A DNA stretch of 64,000 nucleotides, taken from positions 124,001 through 188,000 of the forward strand of contig CAYFOK010000007.1 of assembly GCA_964344685.1 (NCBI GenBank). Direction: 5' to 3'. Shown here piece by piece: positions 1 to 9,406 of this stretch. Position 1 is the stretch's first letter. Every line of letters starts with the position of its first letter. The notes under the pieces were generated by a model, which made no database searches, was not told the DNA's origin, and saw only the letters and a program-made list of their open reading frames with translations. Source of the stretch: Scalindua sp964344685. GTDB taxonomy: Bacteria; Planctomycetota; Brocadiia; Brocadiales; Scalinduaceae. The translations under genes and the position numbers were made by a program.

Positions 1-2
1 CA

Positions 3-1223
3 CAATATTACCTCAGTCTTGCATACTATAAATGTGGTGATATACGTGAGGCATTGAAGGGGTACAAAGAGTATGTTGATTTGCAGACTGATGACAAGGT
101 GCTTATACTCAAATCGAAAAATCGCATACGTGAACTCAGAGATATCATTGCCGAAAAACTTATTAAAAAAGCACAGATGCATGCAGATGAACATCAATAT
201 AATAACTGCCTTGAAATGCTTGAGCAAGCTTATGATCTGCGCCCATCGACTGTAGTAGCCAATAAGATTATCGAAAAGCATTCCACATATTCAATCAACT
301 CAATTGCGTGGGAAATGTCTGCCCACAGTGAGTCTTTACAGGAAAAGACCGTTTCCGTAATACCTTTTACAAATTTAAGTGGTGAAAAAAATGATGAGGG
401 AAAGGCCGTTGCCGCAGAGATTAAAAATGAACTTATCAATTTACAGGAATTAGAGGTTTATGTGCGCGATAACGATTCAATAAAGGCAATTTTAAAGGAG
501 ATAGAGTTGGGTAATTCGTCCGGAGCTATTGATGAAAAGACAAGAAAGGATCTGGGGAAACTGGTAAATACAGAAGCAATAATTACTGGAAGGGTCGGAT
601 ATGCCTCAAATACCTTTAAGATCAACGGATGGATGATAAATGTAGAGACGGGAAAAATAATCTCTTCTAAAAGTGTAAAGATGCTGGGCTGGGATATTGA
701 AGATACTGACAAATATGCTGAATTTAATATCAAGGTATGGATGGACAAAAAAGTATACAATATAGGCGACATGGTAACAATTAATTTAACAACTAACAGG
801 GATTGTTTTGTAACTTTGTTAAACGTTCGAAGTAATGGTGAAATATGGGAACTGTTTCCAAACAAATATAACCCTGATAATTTCGTTAAGGCCAATGTAA
901 AATATACCATACCATCAGTAAAAAATAATTTTAGATTAGCTATAGTAGATCCGCCGGGCAGAGAATATATAAAGGCAATAGCAGCATCAACTCCTATATC
1001 TGCTGAACAGATAAGCAAAGTACTCTCAGAAGACAACTCTGTCTTAATAACTACTGCAAACAGTATAAGGAACAGAAATAATTCAGTTTTCAGGTCTGTA
1101 CCATCTTCAGAGATGAGAGGACTGCACGAAATTCTAATGAGAGGTGTTGGTATATTGCCTGGAACAAATAATATGTTGGAGTACAGCGCGGTTAGCACAT
1201 GGTCATTTGAGACCAGAAGATGA
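3..1223 (+). CDS. TPR / CsgG-like / DUF4384 protein, 5' partial
   Basis: The reading frame is open from position 3 to the stop at 1221-1223, so the gene starts before the window; a TTG at 54 is internal. The residues encoded before that TTG (YYLSLAYYKCGDIREAL) are a TPR helix pair, and TPR-like sequence continues for about 75 residues. A middle region of about 120 residues (starting VSVIPFTNLSGE, ending with VETGKIISSKSV) resembles CsgG/TolB-N-type domains that sense or build envelope structures. The C-terminal part (CFVTLLNVRSNGEIWELFPN) resembles DUF4384, which often sits at the end of bacterial kinases and peptidases. This suggests an envelope-associated scaffold or the C-terminal half of a larger signalling protein, but what lies upstream is not visible. 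Domain calls are from family recognition; function is not known. Confidence 0.75.
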   Translation, partial: QYYLSLAYYKCGDIREALKGYKEYVDLQTDDKVLILKSKNRIRELRDIIAEKLIKKAQMHADEHQYNNCLEMLEQAYDLRPSTVVANKIIEKHSTYSINSIAWEMSAHSESLQEKTVSVIPFTNLSGEKNDEGKAVAAEIKNELINLQELEVYVRDNDSIKAILKEIELGNSSGAIDEKTRKDLGKLVNTEAIITGRVGYASNTFKINGWMINVETGKIISSKSVKMLGWDIEDTDKYAEFNIKVWMDKKVYNIGDMVTINLTTNRDCFVTLLNVRSNGEIWELFPNKYNPDNFVKANVKYTIPSVKNNFRLAIVDPPGREYIKAIAASTPISAEQISKVLSEDNSVLITTANSIRNRNNSVFRSVPSSEMRGLHEILMRGVGILPGTNNMLEYSAVSTWSFETRR

Positions 1224-1399
1224 ATATCTATATATTCAGCCTGCAGGCAAGAACAAATACTGACCAGAAGTGTGTTATATAAACAATCATCTTAGGTATC
1301 ATTTCTTTACCTTAACTCAAATTCTTCTATGCATGTTGTGGCCAATTTTCAGCTGCAAATCAGTATAAGCTTTAATTATCCCTTATTTATGGCAACATA

Positions 1400-1427
1400 T
1401 TGACAAATAATATTTTTGAGGTAGAAT
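1400..1427 (+). promoter_or_regulatory. Sigma-70-type promoter for the 1504 gene
   Basis: TTGACA at 1400-1405 and TAGAAT at 1422-1427 are separated by 16 bases. The predicted start of transcription is about 70 bases before the ATG at 1504. The match is by eye only. Confidence 0.5.
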
Positions 1428-1503
1428 TTACTTAGAACTTAAAATTATTAGTATTTTTCAAAGACAGAAATATGGAAGTATTTAGAAAAAGGAAGGTGGT
1501 CAA

Positions 1504-1995
1504 ATGTTAAATATTTATAGAAAACTTTTCATTCCAATAGTTGCTTTATCTGCGTTTGTTGTTTTAATTTTTTCGAATAGTGCAACTAACAAGGCACAGG
1601 CAACAGACTATATTAAAAAACCGTCAACAACCCATCATCAATCATTTGAACCATACGAAAACCCAATTGTCATCCCTGATCCAAAACCCAGAGGTGTTAC
1701 TGTCAGGGTCAAGGAAATAATAACATATGAAGTGGTTGTTGATGAGGAAAAGGTGGCAAGAAATAATGTTACTATGGAGGATCTGGATCTTATAGAGTTG
1801 AAGGACAAGAAGGATATTAATTTCCACCAGGTAGACTGTTATTTCTACGCTAAGGTAAAGCAGACTCAGTCAAAATCAACAGACTACGTTACAAGCTCTC
1901 GCTGGAGAGAAGGCGAGCAATTCTGGCTGTCAGACGGTGGCAAATATGTTGAGTGGGAACCTTGGTCAGAATGGTATTCAGGCAATAAATGGTAA
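1504..1995 (+). CDS. Exported protein of unknown function
   Basis: This 163-residue protein starts with a basic residue stretch and a hydrophobic segment (about residues 8-26), followed by a polar region, which fits a signal peptide or a single membrane anchor. The mature part is rich in charged and aromatic residues and ends in a Trp-rich tail (EWEPWSEWYSGNKW is the style; W residues cluster in the last 25). I do not recognise a family. The start is supported by a strong ribosome site, GGAAGGTGG, about 5 bases before the ATG. It stands alone, with a promoter-like sequence upstream and a hairpin downstream, so it is probably a single-gene transcript. Confidence 0.7.
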   Translation: MLNIYRKLFIPIVALSAFVVLIFSNSATNKAQATDYIKKPSTTHHQSFEPYENPIVIPDPKPRGVTVRVKEIITYEVVVDEEKVARNNVTMEDLDLIELKDKKDINFHQVDCYFYAKVKQTQSKSTDYVTSSRWREGEQFWLSDGGKYVEWEPWSEWYSGNKW

Positions 1996-2045
1996 GACGT
2001 CAACTATGTCTTCTTTAACGAAAAGGAAGCATGCTTAAATTAAGC

Positions 2046-2072
2046 CTGTCCTGAGCAGAATGTTCAGGGCAG
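2046..2072. terminator. Hairpin, possible terminator after the 1504 gene
   Basis: CTGTCCTGA (2046-2054) can pair with TCAGGGCAG (2064-2072) with one G-U pair and a 9-base loop. It lies 50 bases after the stop of the 1504 gene. The T tract that follows is weak, so a factor-independent terminator is possible but not certain. Confidence 0.35.
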
Positions 2073-2188
2073 TCTCAGTCTTATAATAAATTATATATCG
2101 CTCATTCCAAAACCAGAGAAACATCAAACTACCTGATGATAAAATTAAAACTCTTTCATTTTAATAAATGTAAGGGCGATTAGTCATC

Positions 2189-2860
2189 CTAACGATCTTC
2201 TAATCCTTTTCGTTTTGTTTTGTACAGTTCGAACGATTCATCTTTTATTGCAAGAGGGCTTATATTTCTGTCTGTATACATTAAAGACATTACTCTGTTC
2301 ATTCCCCTATGTGACATCAAATTAAACTCTTCGAGTTTAACCTCTAAATCGTCCTTTAACCACACCATTTTCTTATGTGCCTCATCTTCTTCTATTAAAT
2401 CAGGTTTGCCATTTCCCTCTATAAAAATTGCTTCAGTATTTTTTATATCATCTTCAGCATATTGCAAAGTATAATCCTTCCAGCTACTGATCATAACAAT
2501 TTTATATAGTTTATCTTCATAAAAGAAGAATGTGAAACGGCCGCCAGCAACGTTTCTGGTAAGTACGGTAACCTTATTGTTTACCATCGGCTCATATTCG
2601 AATTTGTCAGGAGCGGGAAATTGCTTCTGTACCGCACTTACGCTTACCCCAAACTCAAGAGGCTGCTCCATTGTTTTCGTATCTGGGGTGGCTTTGTCCT
2701 CAGGCACATAACCAAGCATTGTTTTTAGGGCCTGAACCTCCTTATTTATTTCCTCTTCTTCGATAGACTTCTTATCCGTAGCTACTTTCTCAGTTGTAGT
2801 ACAGTTTTGTATAATTACCAGTGTAAAAAACAACAACAATACCAGCCAGATGTTTTTCAT
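2189..2860 (-). CDS. Probable lipoprotein of unknown function
   Basis: The 223-residue protein begins with a short basic region, a hydrophobic stretch of about 15 residues and then a Cys at residue 20 followed by TTTEK. That layout is lipoprotein-like, although the residue before the Cys is Asn rather than the usual Gly or Ala, so lipidation is uncertain. The body is acidic and hydrophilic, with no catalytic motif that I recognise. GGAG lies about 10 bases before the ATG. It is the last gene in the minus-strand run that begins near 11330, 59 bases after moxR, and may be co-transcribed with it. Confidence 0.6.
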   Translation of the reverse strand: MKNIWLVLLLFFTLVIIQNCTTTEKVATDKKSIEEEEINKEVQALKTMLGYVPEDKATPDTKTMEQPLEFGVSVSAVQKQFPAPDKFEYEPMVNNKVTVLTRNVAGGRFTFFFYEDKLYKIVMISSWKDYTLQYAEDDIKNTEAIFIEGNGKPDLIEEDEAHKKMVWLKDDLEVKLEEFNLMSHRGMNRVMSLMYTDRNISPLAIKDESFELYKTKRKGLEDR

Positions 2861-2919
2861 ACTAATTGCTCCAAGTCAATGGATGAGAAATGTAAAATGG
2901 ATTCAGAGAATCTATAATA

Positions 2920-3912
2920 TCAAGGCACTTCTATATTATCAAAGATGTTTTGTATGACCTTTTCTGCGGTCATCTCTTCTGCTTCCGCTTCATAGGTTAT
3001 GATAACTCTATGTCGCAGCACATCCATTCCTATCGATTTTACATCTTGTGGAGTGACATAACCTCTGCCTTTAAGAAAAGCATATGCCTTTGATGCAATA
3101 GCGAGGTAGATGGTTGCTCTGGGTGATGCACCATATTCAATTAATTCATCTAAATTAAGGTTGTATTTCTGAGGATCCCTGGTGGCAATCACTAAGTCTA
3201 CAATATAATCTTTTATCTTATCATCAATGTAAATCTGGTCGACTACCGCACGTAAGCGTTTTATATCACCAGGTTTTAATACAGAATCCACTTGCAAGCT
3301 TGTATCTGTTAAGGCCATTCTATCCAGAATCTCGCGTTCATCACCTTTACTGGGATAGTCTACATTAAGCTTCAACATGAATCTGTCAACCTGTGCCTCC
3401 GGTAAAGGGTATGTTCCTTCCTGCTCAATTGGGTTTTGTGTAGCAAGTACAAGGAAAGGTTCCTCAAGTTTAAATGTTTCACTCCCTATCGTTACCTGCT
3501 TCTCCTGCATAGCCTCCAAAAGAGCACTCTGCACCTTAGCAGGTGCCCTATTAATTTCATCAGCAAGAACAATATTTGAGAAAATAGGACCCTTTTTTGT
3601 AGTAAATTCACCAGAACGCGGATTGTAGATAAGTGTACCTATCAAATCTGCCGGAAGAAGATCAGGTGTAAACTGGAGTCTCTGGTACTTAACCTGAATT
3701 GCTTTTGCCAGTGTCATGACAGATAGAGTCTTTGCTAACCCGGGAACACCCTCCAACAGAATGTGGCCATTAGCAAGAATACCAACCAGCAACCTTTCTA
3801 TTAGATGTTTCTGCCCAACAATTACTTTACCAATCTCATTACTTAAGTTAGAAAGAATACTGCTCTCTTCTTTAATAACTTCTGTTATATTTTTAATATC
3901 TTTTGATTCCAT
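2920..3912 (-). CDS. MoxR-family AAA+ ATPase
   Basis: MoxR ATPases act as chaperone-like AAA+ machines that help assemble or activate protein complexes, often with von Willebrand A-domain partners. The sequence shows Walker A GVPGLAKT, Walker B VLADEINRAP, a sensor-1 region ATQNPIEQEGTYPLPEAQ and the MoxR-typical EAQVDRFM, all in order in about 330 residues, the usual size. A GTG four codons upstream (3924) would add MRTE; ATG 3912 has a GAG about 11 bases upstream, so I prefer it, with low certainty. The usual DUF58 and VWA partner genes are absent here; instead it follows an HtrA protease gene and precedes a lipoprotein gene on the same strand. Confidence 0.9.
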   Translation of the reverse strand: MESKDIKNITEVIKEESSILSNLSNEIGKVIVGQKHLIERLLVGILANGHILLEGVPGLAKTLSVMTLAKAIQVKYQRLQFTPDLLPADLIGTLIYNPRSGEFTTKKGPIFSNIVLADEINRAPAKVQSALLEAMQEKQVTIGSETFKLEEPFLVLATQNPIEQEGTYPLPEAQVDRFMLKLNVDYPSKGDEREILDRMALTDTSLQVDSVLKPGDIKRLRAVVDQIYIDDKIKDYIVDLVIATRDPQKYNLNLDELIEYGASPRATIYLAIASKAYAFLKGRGYVTPQDVKSIGMDVLRHRVIITYEAEAEEMTAEKVIQNIFDNIEVP

Positions 3913-4006
3913 TTCAGTACGCACTCGTTAAGGTAGTTAAAAATATGGTTAATTTTACAATATTTATAAAAAGTTTTCTATATTTATTAATGATATCAAT
4001 GCTTAC

Positions 4007-4032
4007 ACGTTTACGTTTACGTTTACGTTTAC
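4007..4032. repeat. Hexanucleotide repeat at the htrA stop codon
   Basis: Four exact copies of ACGTTT run from 4007 to 4030, followed by AC. On the minus strand the repeat reads TAAACG, in frame with the end of the HtrA gene, so the stop codon TAA (4029-4031) is followed by three more in-frame TAA codons. Confidence 0.9.
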
Positions 4033-5426
4033 CTTGACCTGAGTCTTGCATCTTTCTGGTACTCACCACTGTAATCCGAAAAGACAAAACCCATAGATAC
4101 CAAATCACCTCTCTTAATCTGTTTTAACAATACTCCCAATTCATCTAAATTATAAACCATATATCGAGCAACACGAAGAAGAACAAATCCAGCCTCTATA
4201 CCGGCCATTTCAGCCGGGCTGTCAGCTTCAACGCCAGAAATCAAAACTCCTCCCTTCAGCCAGCCAAGTCCAAGACGTTCGGAAATTGACGGTGTCAGCT
4301 CTTGAATTTCCAAGCCAAATTTTTCTATGGCTAATTGTTCTACAGACGGTAATGGTGCTTTCCGAAGCTTTATCTTAATATTTTCTACAGATTCATTTCT
4401 GACTATCTTGAAAATAACATCATGATCTACATCTTTTTTTATCATGTTTTTCTTGAAATCAAACACCTCATTTATTAATGATGAATCCATTTCAAGAATT
4501 AAGTCACCCTCTTTTATACCGGAATTATCAGCGGGACTCCCTTTTTCAACATTTGTTACCAATACCCCATCATTTCCCTCTTCCGATTCTTCAACTTCAA
4601 TACCCAGCCAGAGTTCCTTTATTTCTCTAAGACTAAAGAGCTCCGACAATGTTTTTTTAACTTCATCTACCGGAATAGCAAAGCCAATACCCTGTGCCTG
4701 ATTAACTATTGCTGTATTTATGCCGATCAGTTCTCCCTTTATATTAACCAGTGGGCCGCCACTATTACCGGGATTAATCAATGCATCTGTCTGTATTAAT
4801 CCCTTGTATTCTATAATCCCCCCTTGCCCTCTGAAGTTAATGGTTCTATTTTTTGCACTCAAAACACCAGTCGTCACAGAATTTTCCAGCCCGAACGGGT
4901 TACCCAGAGCAATCACTGTCTCTCCTATCATTAAGTCACTGGAAGTACCAATTCTGACACAATCAAGAGGACTCGGCGATTCTATCTTCAATACTGCAAG
5001 ATCCTCTTGCGGGTCTGAACTGATTATATTCGCATCAAATTTTGATCCATCGGCAAGTGTTACTTTAATAACTGCAGCCCTGTTAATAACATGTTCGTTT
5101 GTAACAATATAACCGTCTTCGTCTATTATTACACCTGAACCAAGGGGTTGTTCTACGCGCTTCTCCGTATGATGACCGAAGAAATCATTAAAATACTGAT
5201 CGAAAAACTCATTTCTATACCCAAAGAAAGGATCTATGCGTCTTTCAACCAGCAATTTCTCAGTACTCAGGTTTGCTACCGAGGAACCGACTTTCTCAAC
5301 TGCAGCAACTATAGCATTTCTTCTGGGGAATGTCTCTTGAGCGTAGATTGTCGCTGGAAGCAATGAAAAAAGAAAGAAAATTATTACCGCGACAAACCTT
5401 ATAAGGGTTTCAGGTTCTTTCTTCAC
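4029..5426 (-). CDS. HtrA/DegP-type periplasmic serine protease
   Basis: HtrA proteases degrade or refold damaged envelope proteins. The protein has 465 residues: a signal peptide ending near ATIYAQ (about residue 30), a trypsin-like domain with the triad His112 (TNEHV), Asp142 (EDLAVLKI) and Ser222 (GNSGGP), and two PDZ domains (about 268-350 and 370-450). Length and order match the Do family. The start is GTG at 5424-5426, chosen because it directly precedes the signal peptide; no clear ribosome site is visible. The gene lies 71 bases after the DUF4340 gene and about 115 bases before moxR, all on the minus strand, so it is probably part of the same transcript. The stop lies inside a hexanucleotide repeat. 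Confidence 0.93.
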   Translation of the reverse strand: MKKEPETLIRFVAVIIFFLFSLLPATIYAQETFPRRNAIVAAVEKVGSSVANLSTEKLLVERRIDPFFGYRNEFFDQYFNDFFGHHTEKRVEQPLGSGVIIDEDGYIVTNEHVINRAAVIKVTLADGSKFDANIISSDPQEDLAVLKIESPSPLDCVRIGTSSDLMIGETVIALGNPFGLENSVTTGVLSAKNRTINFRGQGGIIEYKGLIQTDALINPGNSGGPLVNIKGELIGINTAIVNQAQGIGFAIPVDEVKKTLSELFSLREIKELWLGIEVEESEEGNDGVLVTNVEKGSPADNSGIKEGDLILEMDSSLINEVFDFKKNMIKKDVDHDVIFKIVRNESVENIKIKLRKAPLPSVEQLAIEKFGLEIQELTPSISERLGLGWLKGGVLISGVEADSPAEMAGIEAGFVLLRVARYMVYNLDELGVLLKQIKRGDLVSMGFVFSDYSGEYQKDARLRSR

Positions 5427-5497
5427 GTTTGTAAAAATCCATTGTTTGATGGTTACCGGAAGCAGAAATCAAAGTTAGATAATCCTACTAGATTACG

Positions 5498-7801
5498 TTA
5501 CTTAATTTCTCTTACTACGCTTGCTTCTATCAGATCATCAATCTTATTTTTATTCATGAGGTATACAAAGTTTGTGTCTGAACCAGTAACATAATAGTCA
5601 TTACCGGCCTCTTTACCAACGAGCAACGAGGCATTGCCATCATTAAAACTTATGGTAACTTCAAACTGCGGGTTATCAAGACCATATTTCGACAGGTCAT
5701 TGTTTGAATACTGAACAATAGACTCTGCCCTCAGTAATTTCATTGAAGCAATGATTCGTTCTGCCAGATTCCCGCCCAATAGCATATTCTCAGGCTTGAT
5801 CATTTGCCACATATGTTCTTCATTTTTCTGAAAAGTCAGCTCCCCTGCCGCATTTACTATTTGTATAGACTTCGCATTCGCAGAATCAAAGTTAAATAGC
5901 GTCCTGGAGACAAGCTCAATGCTGTAATCCCTGACATCTGTCCACCCTACCTGAAAAATCATATCCTCACCTTCTACCTTAGCATAGTAGTTAGTTTTAT
6001 CTTTATCAGGCTCTACCTTATTCCCAACCAGGAGTGTCTTTGTTTTCAACTCTCTTGGCTTTACCAAATCGCCCTTCTCGCTGACTACTTCATTACCATG
6101 TGCAGCAGCACCAGAATCTTCGTATGTTACGGACGCCCTTATAAGAGGATTGTCAAACCCATATTCACCAGGGTTTTCCACTGAAAGGGCCACTATCTTA
6201 TCTGCCAATAGAAACGACAGATTCCATACCACCTGATTGATTGAGTCCGTTACTGCTTCCATTTCTACCGGGCTAATCATGTTCCACTTTGGCCTATGCA
6301 TGGTAGAATCTTCCGCCATCTCGCATATGATTTTTTTACCATCTCTATTGACAACCAGTTTCTTAGCATTTTCCTTAGGGAATTCCATGACCAATTTATC
6401 TCTGAATGCGAGGTAACCTGCCTTAGCGACATCATAGAAATTTTCTGTAGGAACAGAATAAACAGCATCTTCACCGTCTCGCCTTACATAACACAACCCA
6501 CCGTTTTCATCAGCATCACCTATCAAAAATTTCACAGTTTCACCTTCTCCGATTCTTCTGAATACAGAAACTTCAATAGGTGAGTCAGCTAATCCATACT
6601 TCCCATAGTTCGCTCCACTATCGTCTACATATTGCTGTATCTGCAGATCCTTTATTTTCTCTACGAATTCTCTTACAGTGTCTCTATCAGCCAGAATCAG
6701 TTTTGGAGATTTAATCATCCAGTCATATTGTACAGTCTTTTCCATTACAAGTTCTGAATCGGGAGATTTCAAATCAATTTTTTCAATCCCGTAGGTGCCT
6801 ATTGAATCAAATCTCAAGAGCTGTTTGTCCCGCAAATCGTTTACTTCCAGATCCAGATCGCGAAGAATAACATCGTGCACAAAGAAAATAGAACTTTCTC
6901 CATCCAGCTTTGCATAAATTTTTTGATCCATACTATGACCTAAATGGAGTGTTTGCACATCATTTGTCGTACCAATACTAATAGTAAATACTGGTTTATC
7001 CAGGCCATAGTTGACAATATCTTCTTCTCTGTCAGAGACAAAATCTTCTTTATTAATCTTCAGATTCTTCAACTCGTTAAGAATATCCTTGATTCGTTCA
7101 GTATCAGCACGGTCTGAAAGCGGTTGTGTTATCCACCAGAGTTGCTCAGCTTTAGAACACACTACAGGTTCATTTGATGCACTCTCAAGCCTCACTCTTT
7201 CTACCGAATGTTTATCAAACTCAAAAGCCCATTTATTCCTCAAATCATTGATATCTTTGTCTATTTTTTCCAGGAATTTAGCACTAACTACAGAAACATC
7301 CTTATCGTCTCCTGCAGTTATATATACAGTATCTTGTCCCGCAGCCAACCTGTCCCCGATATTAACGGTATACTTGGTAACATCCCCTGTAGTTCCTCCA
7401 ACAATTGTGCCCTTTTTAAGCCAGAGGTTAATGACAATGTCTGGAGTTTCAAGACCGTATTCTTTCATGCTGAAGTTTGCAGTTTCACTCTCTTTTATTG
7501 TACCTACTTTTCTCATAAACTCAAATTGTGCAAGAATTTCTGCTATTTCAGCTTTGTCAGCTCTAAGTTGCAGCGGTTCCATCATCCTCCAGCTCTCATT
7601 ATCTGCACTCTCAAGGACAATAGTTGTATTCCCCTTCTTTATTTCTATTTTATTAATCTGGCCAGGTTTGTAATCCGGAAGAACCATTTGCTGCCTCTGT
7701 ACCCATACATCAGTCCTGTATTTTTTCTTGTCATACAGGAAAATGTATCCTGCGCCAATGGCGGCTACGATTAAGAGTATTATAGTTGTTCTAAATTTCA
7801 T
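5498..7801 (-). CDS. DUF4340 repeat protein, membrane anchored
   Basis: The 767-residue protein has one N-terminal membrane segment (about residues 6-24) and then several repeats of roughly 150-180 residues. Each repeat has the pattern Trp-x-Ile/Met-x-x-Pro (for example WRMMEPL, WWITQPL, WMIKSP, WNMISP, WQMIKP) followed by a YGLD.P motif (EYGLETP, NYGLDKP, KYGLADS, EYGFDNP, KYGLDNP). This is the DUF4340 pattern. In many bacteria such proteins sit beside Gld-type ABC transporter genes, as here, 21 bases after the GldG-like gene. The likely role is an extracytoplasmic partner of that transporter; no substrate is known. Confidence 0.85.
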   Translation of the reverse strand: MKFRTTIILLIVAAIGAGYIFLYDKKKYRTDVWVQRQQMVLPDYKPGQINKIEIKKGNTTIVLESADNESWRMMEPLQLRADKAEIAEILAQFEFMRKVGTIKESETANFSMKEYGLETPDIVINLWLKKGTIVGGTTGDVTKYTVNIGDRLAAGQDTVYITAGDDKDVSVVSAKFLEKIDKDINDLRNKWAFEFDKHSVERVRLESASNEPVVCSKAEQLWWITQPLSDRADTERIKDILNELKNLKINKEDFVSDREEDIVNYGLDKPVFTISIGTTNDVQTLHLGHSMDQKIYAKLDGESSIFFVHDVILRDLDLEVNDLRDKQLLRFDSIGTYGIEKIDLKSPDSELVMEKTVQYDWMIKSPKLILADRDTVREFVEKIKDLQIQQYVDDSGANYGKYGLADSPIEVSVFRRIGEGETVKFLIGDADENGGLCYVRRDGEDAVYSVPTENFYDVAKAGYLAFRDKLVMEFPKENAKKLVVNRDGKKIICEMAEDSTMHRPKWNMISPVEMEAVTDSINQVVWNLSFLLADKIVALSVENPGEYGFDNPLIRASVTYEDSGAAAHGNEVVSEKGDLVKPRELKTKTLLVGNKVEPDKDKTNYYAKVEGEDMIFQVGWTDVRDYSIELVSRTLFNFDSANAKSIQIVNAAGELTFQKNEEHMWQMIKPENMLLGGNLAERIIASMKLLRAESIVQYSNNDLSKYGLDNPQFEVTISFNDGNASLLVGKEAGNDYYVTGSDTNFVYLMNKNKIDDLIEASVVREIK

Positions 7802-7822
7802 ATTATTTAGTGTCTCCGTTTA

Positions 7823-9406
7823 TTATCTTCGTCTTCTCCACCAGACGAAACCGCCAATTATTATTCCAATGGAAGGCAGCCCCGCGATAGAGAGCCAGAA
7901 TATTGCAGTTAGTTGTCCCGGCTTGACTATAGCCCTTCTGACGTCAGGAGCCTTAGCTGTTATCCCTAACTCTTTTTCTCTTCTCGCAAGCCAGCTTATA
8001 GCATTTAAGACGAGGTCCTGATTACCCGGGTTATCAGAAAATGCATTTGCGGCAAAATCTGTATCACCAAATACAACAATACGTGGCCCCTTTTTACCGA
8101 TATCGGCAAAAGCCTGAGTCGCGTGCGGAGGAGCAGTAGGGTTTTTCTTTGCTTCTCTCAGCTCAGATGCTGCCGCCAGAATAATAGGAGAGCTGATATC
8201 TGAGTCTTCATCATATTTCGGTCTTTTTTTTCCGACAATCTCTGTTTCTCCCCAACTTTGATCAGGAGCTTGTACAATACCTTTAGCAGAGAATGCCATT
8301 GTGTCACTCAACGGAACAAGGCTGAGAGCGCTTGAGCCATAAAAAACTGATGTCAACTTTTTTATATCTTTTGTTATCTCATGGTCAATATACTTTTCGT
8401 CACTTATATATACCTCTACAACAGTCTGCATACCAAAAAGAGGCATATTAACTTTATTGTATACAACTGCATCATCCCTTACTACTATACCGTATTCTCC
8501 AAGCAATGCGTTTAGACCGGACGATTTGTTGGCACCTAAAGCAGGCTCCAGCATCACAATTAACTTGCCATCCTTAAGTTCACCTTTATCATTAATTAAC
8601 CTTGCTGAAGTACCTACATAGTCGCGAATATAATTTGTTTCCTGTGTTGAAAAGCTTTTTGTTGGTCCTGCAATGAAGAGTATGTCGCAATTTTCTGGGA
8701 CTCGCTTCTGTTTTAATAAATCAAGGGGCAGAACGTTGTAATTTGCACGTTTAATCGCGCTGGCCAAGTTCCCTAACCCCGCACGTTCAAAATCTCCGTA
8801 ATCTCTCTCTCCGTGTCCTTTGGTAAAATAAACGTTTGTCTGTTTATCCCGTGTTACATTTAATATAGCTGATGTAAAGATCTCTTCGCCCTTGAATTTG
8901 AAAGGAAATTCTCTTTCAATTACTTCAGATTGCTGTACATGCTTACTCTTATCTCCACAGGTAAAGATTACAGAATTGATTTGCAATTGTTCCAGATCCA
9001 TCTTGAGCTTCTCTGCCAGCTCAGTTATTTTAGTACGATCGGTCAAAGGATTCAGGAGGGTAACCGTTATCTTATCTGAAAGATACTTGTACTCTTCAAG
9101 TATATCTATAACCTGCCCGTAAAAACGGTAGTCCTGCTTTTTTACCAGCAGCGAGGTGATAAAAACCGGTTGGTCGAGGTTCTTCAGAATCTTTTTTGTT
9201 TTAGCGGTTAGGGAGTACTTTCCGGATGCAGTAAAGTCACAGCGATAATAATGCCTATCATTAATGTAGCTGACAAACACAAAGATAGCTATTGCAATAA
9301 GTATCATAAAGATGACATTAGCCCCGATCAGCGTTTTCTGTTTTTTTATATTTGAGCTCTCTGACGTTTTCACTTCTTCGTTATTCAATGACTTTTCTAC
9401 CTCCAC
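7823..9406 (-). CDS. GldG-like ABC transporter auxiliary protein
   Basis: This 527-residue protein has a transmembrane helix near the N terminus (about residues 28-48), a large extracytoplasmic domain, and a second helix near the C terminus (about 497-517) ending in WWRRRR. The motif DFTASGKYSLTAKTKKIL and the region beginning VYFTKGHGERDYGD are typical of the GldG/ABC-type uncharacterised transport family. It overlaps the permease gene by 10 bases and is followed by the DUF4340 gene, the standard order for this system. In gliding Bacteroidetes GldA, GldF and GldG form one ABC complex; outside that group the role is unknown and I do not infer motility. Confidence 0.88.
   Translation of the reverse strand: MEVEKSLNNEEVKTSESSNIKKQKTLIGANVIFMILIAIAIFVFVSYINDRHYYRCDFTASGKYSLTAKTKKILKNLDQPVFITSLLVKKQDYRFYGQVIDILEEYKYLSDKITVTLLNPLTDRTKITELAEKLKMDLEQLQINSVIFTCGDKSKHVQQSEVIEREFPFKFKGEEIFTSAILNVTRDKQTNVYFTKGHGERDYGDFERAGLGNLASAIKRANYNVLPLDLLKQKRVPENCDILFIAGPTKSFSTQETNYIRDYVGTSARLINDKGELKDGKLIVMLEPALGANKSSGLNALLGEYGIVVRDDAVVYNKVNMPLFGMQTVVEVYISDEKYIDHEITKDIKKLTSVFYGSSALSLVPLSDTMAFSAKGIVQAPDQSWGETEIVGKKRPKYDEDSDISSPIILAAASELREAKKNPTAPPHATQAFADIGKKGPRIVVFGDTDFAANAFSDNPGNQDLVLNAISWLARREKELGITAKAPDVRRAIVKPGQLTAIFWLSIAGLPSIGIIIGGFVWWRRRR

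Noticed and set aside
458..1198. Long open frame on the minus strand opposite the first gene
   Set aside because: It is the complement of a well-supported coding frame, has no family similarity and is hydrophobic in the way shadows of AT-rich genes usually are.
7011..7673. Plus-strand 220-codon frame opposite the DUF4340 gene
   Set aside because: Ser/Leu-rich shadow of the real gene, no ribosome site and no recognisable domain.
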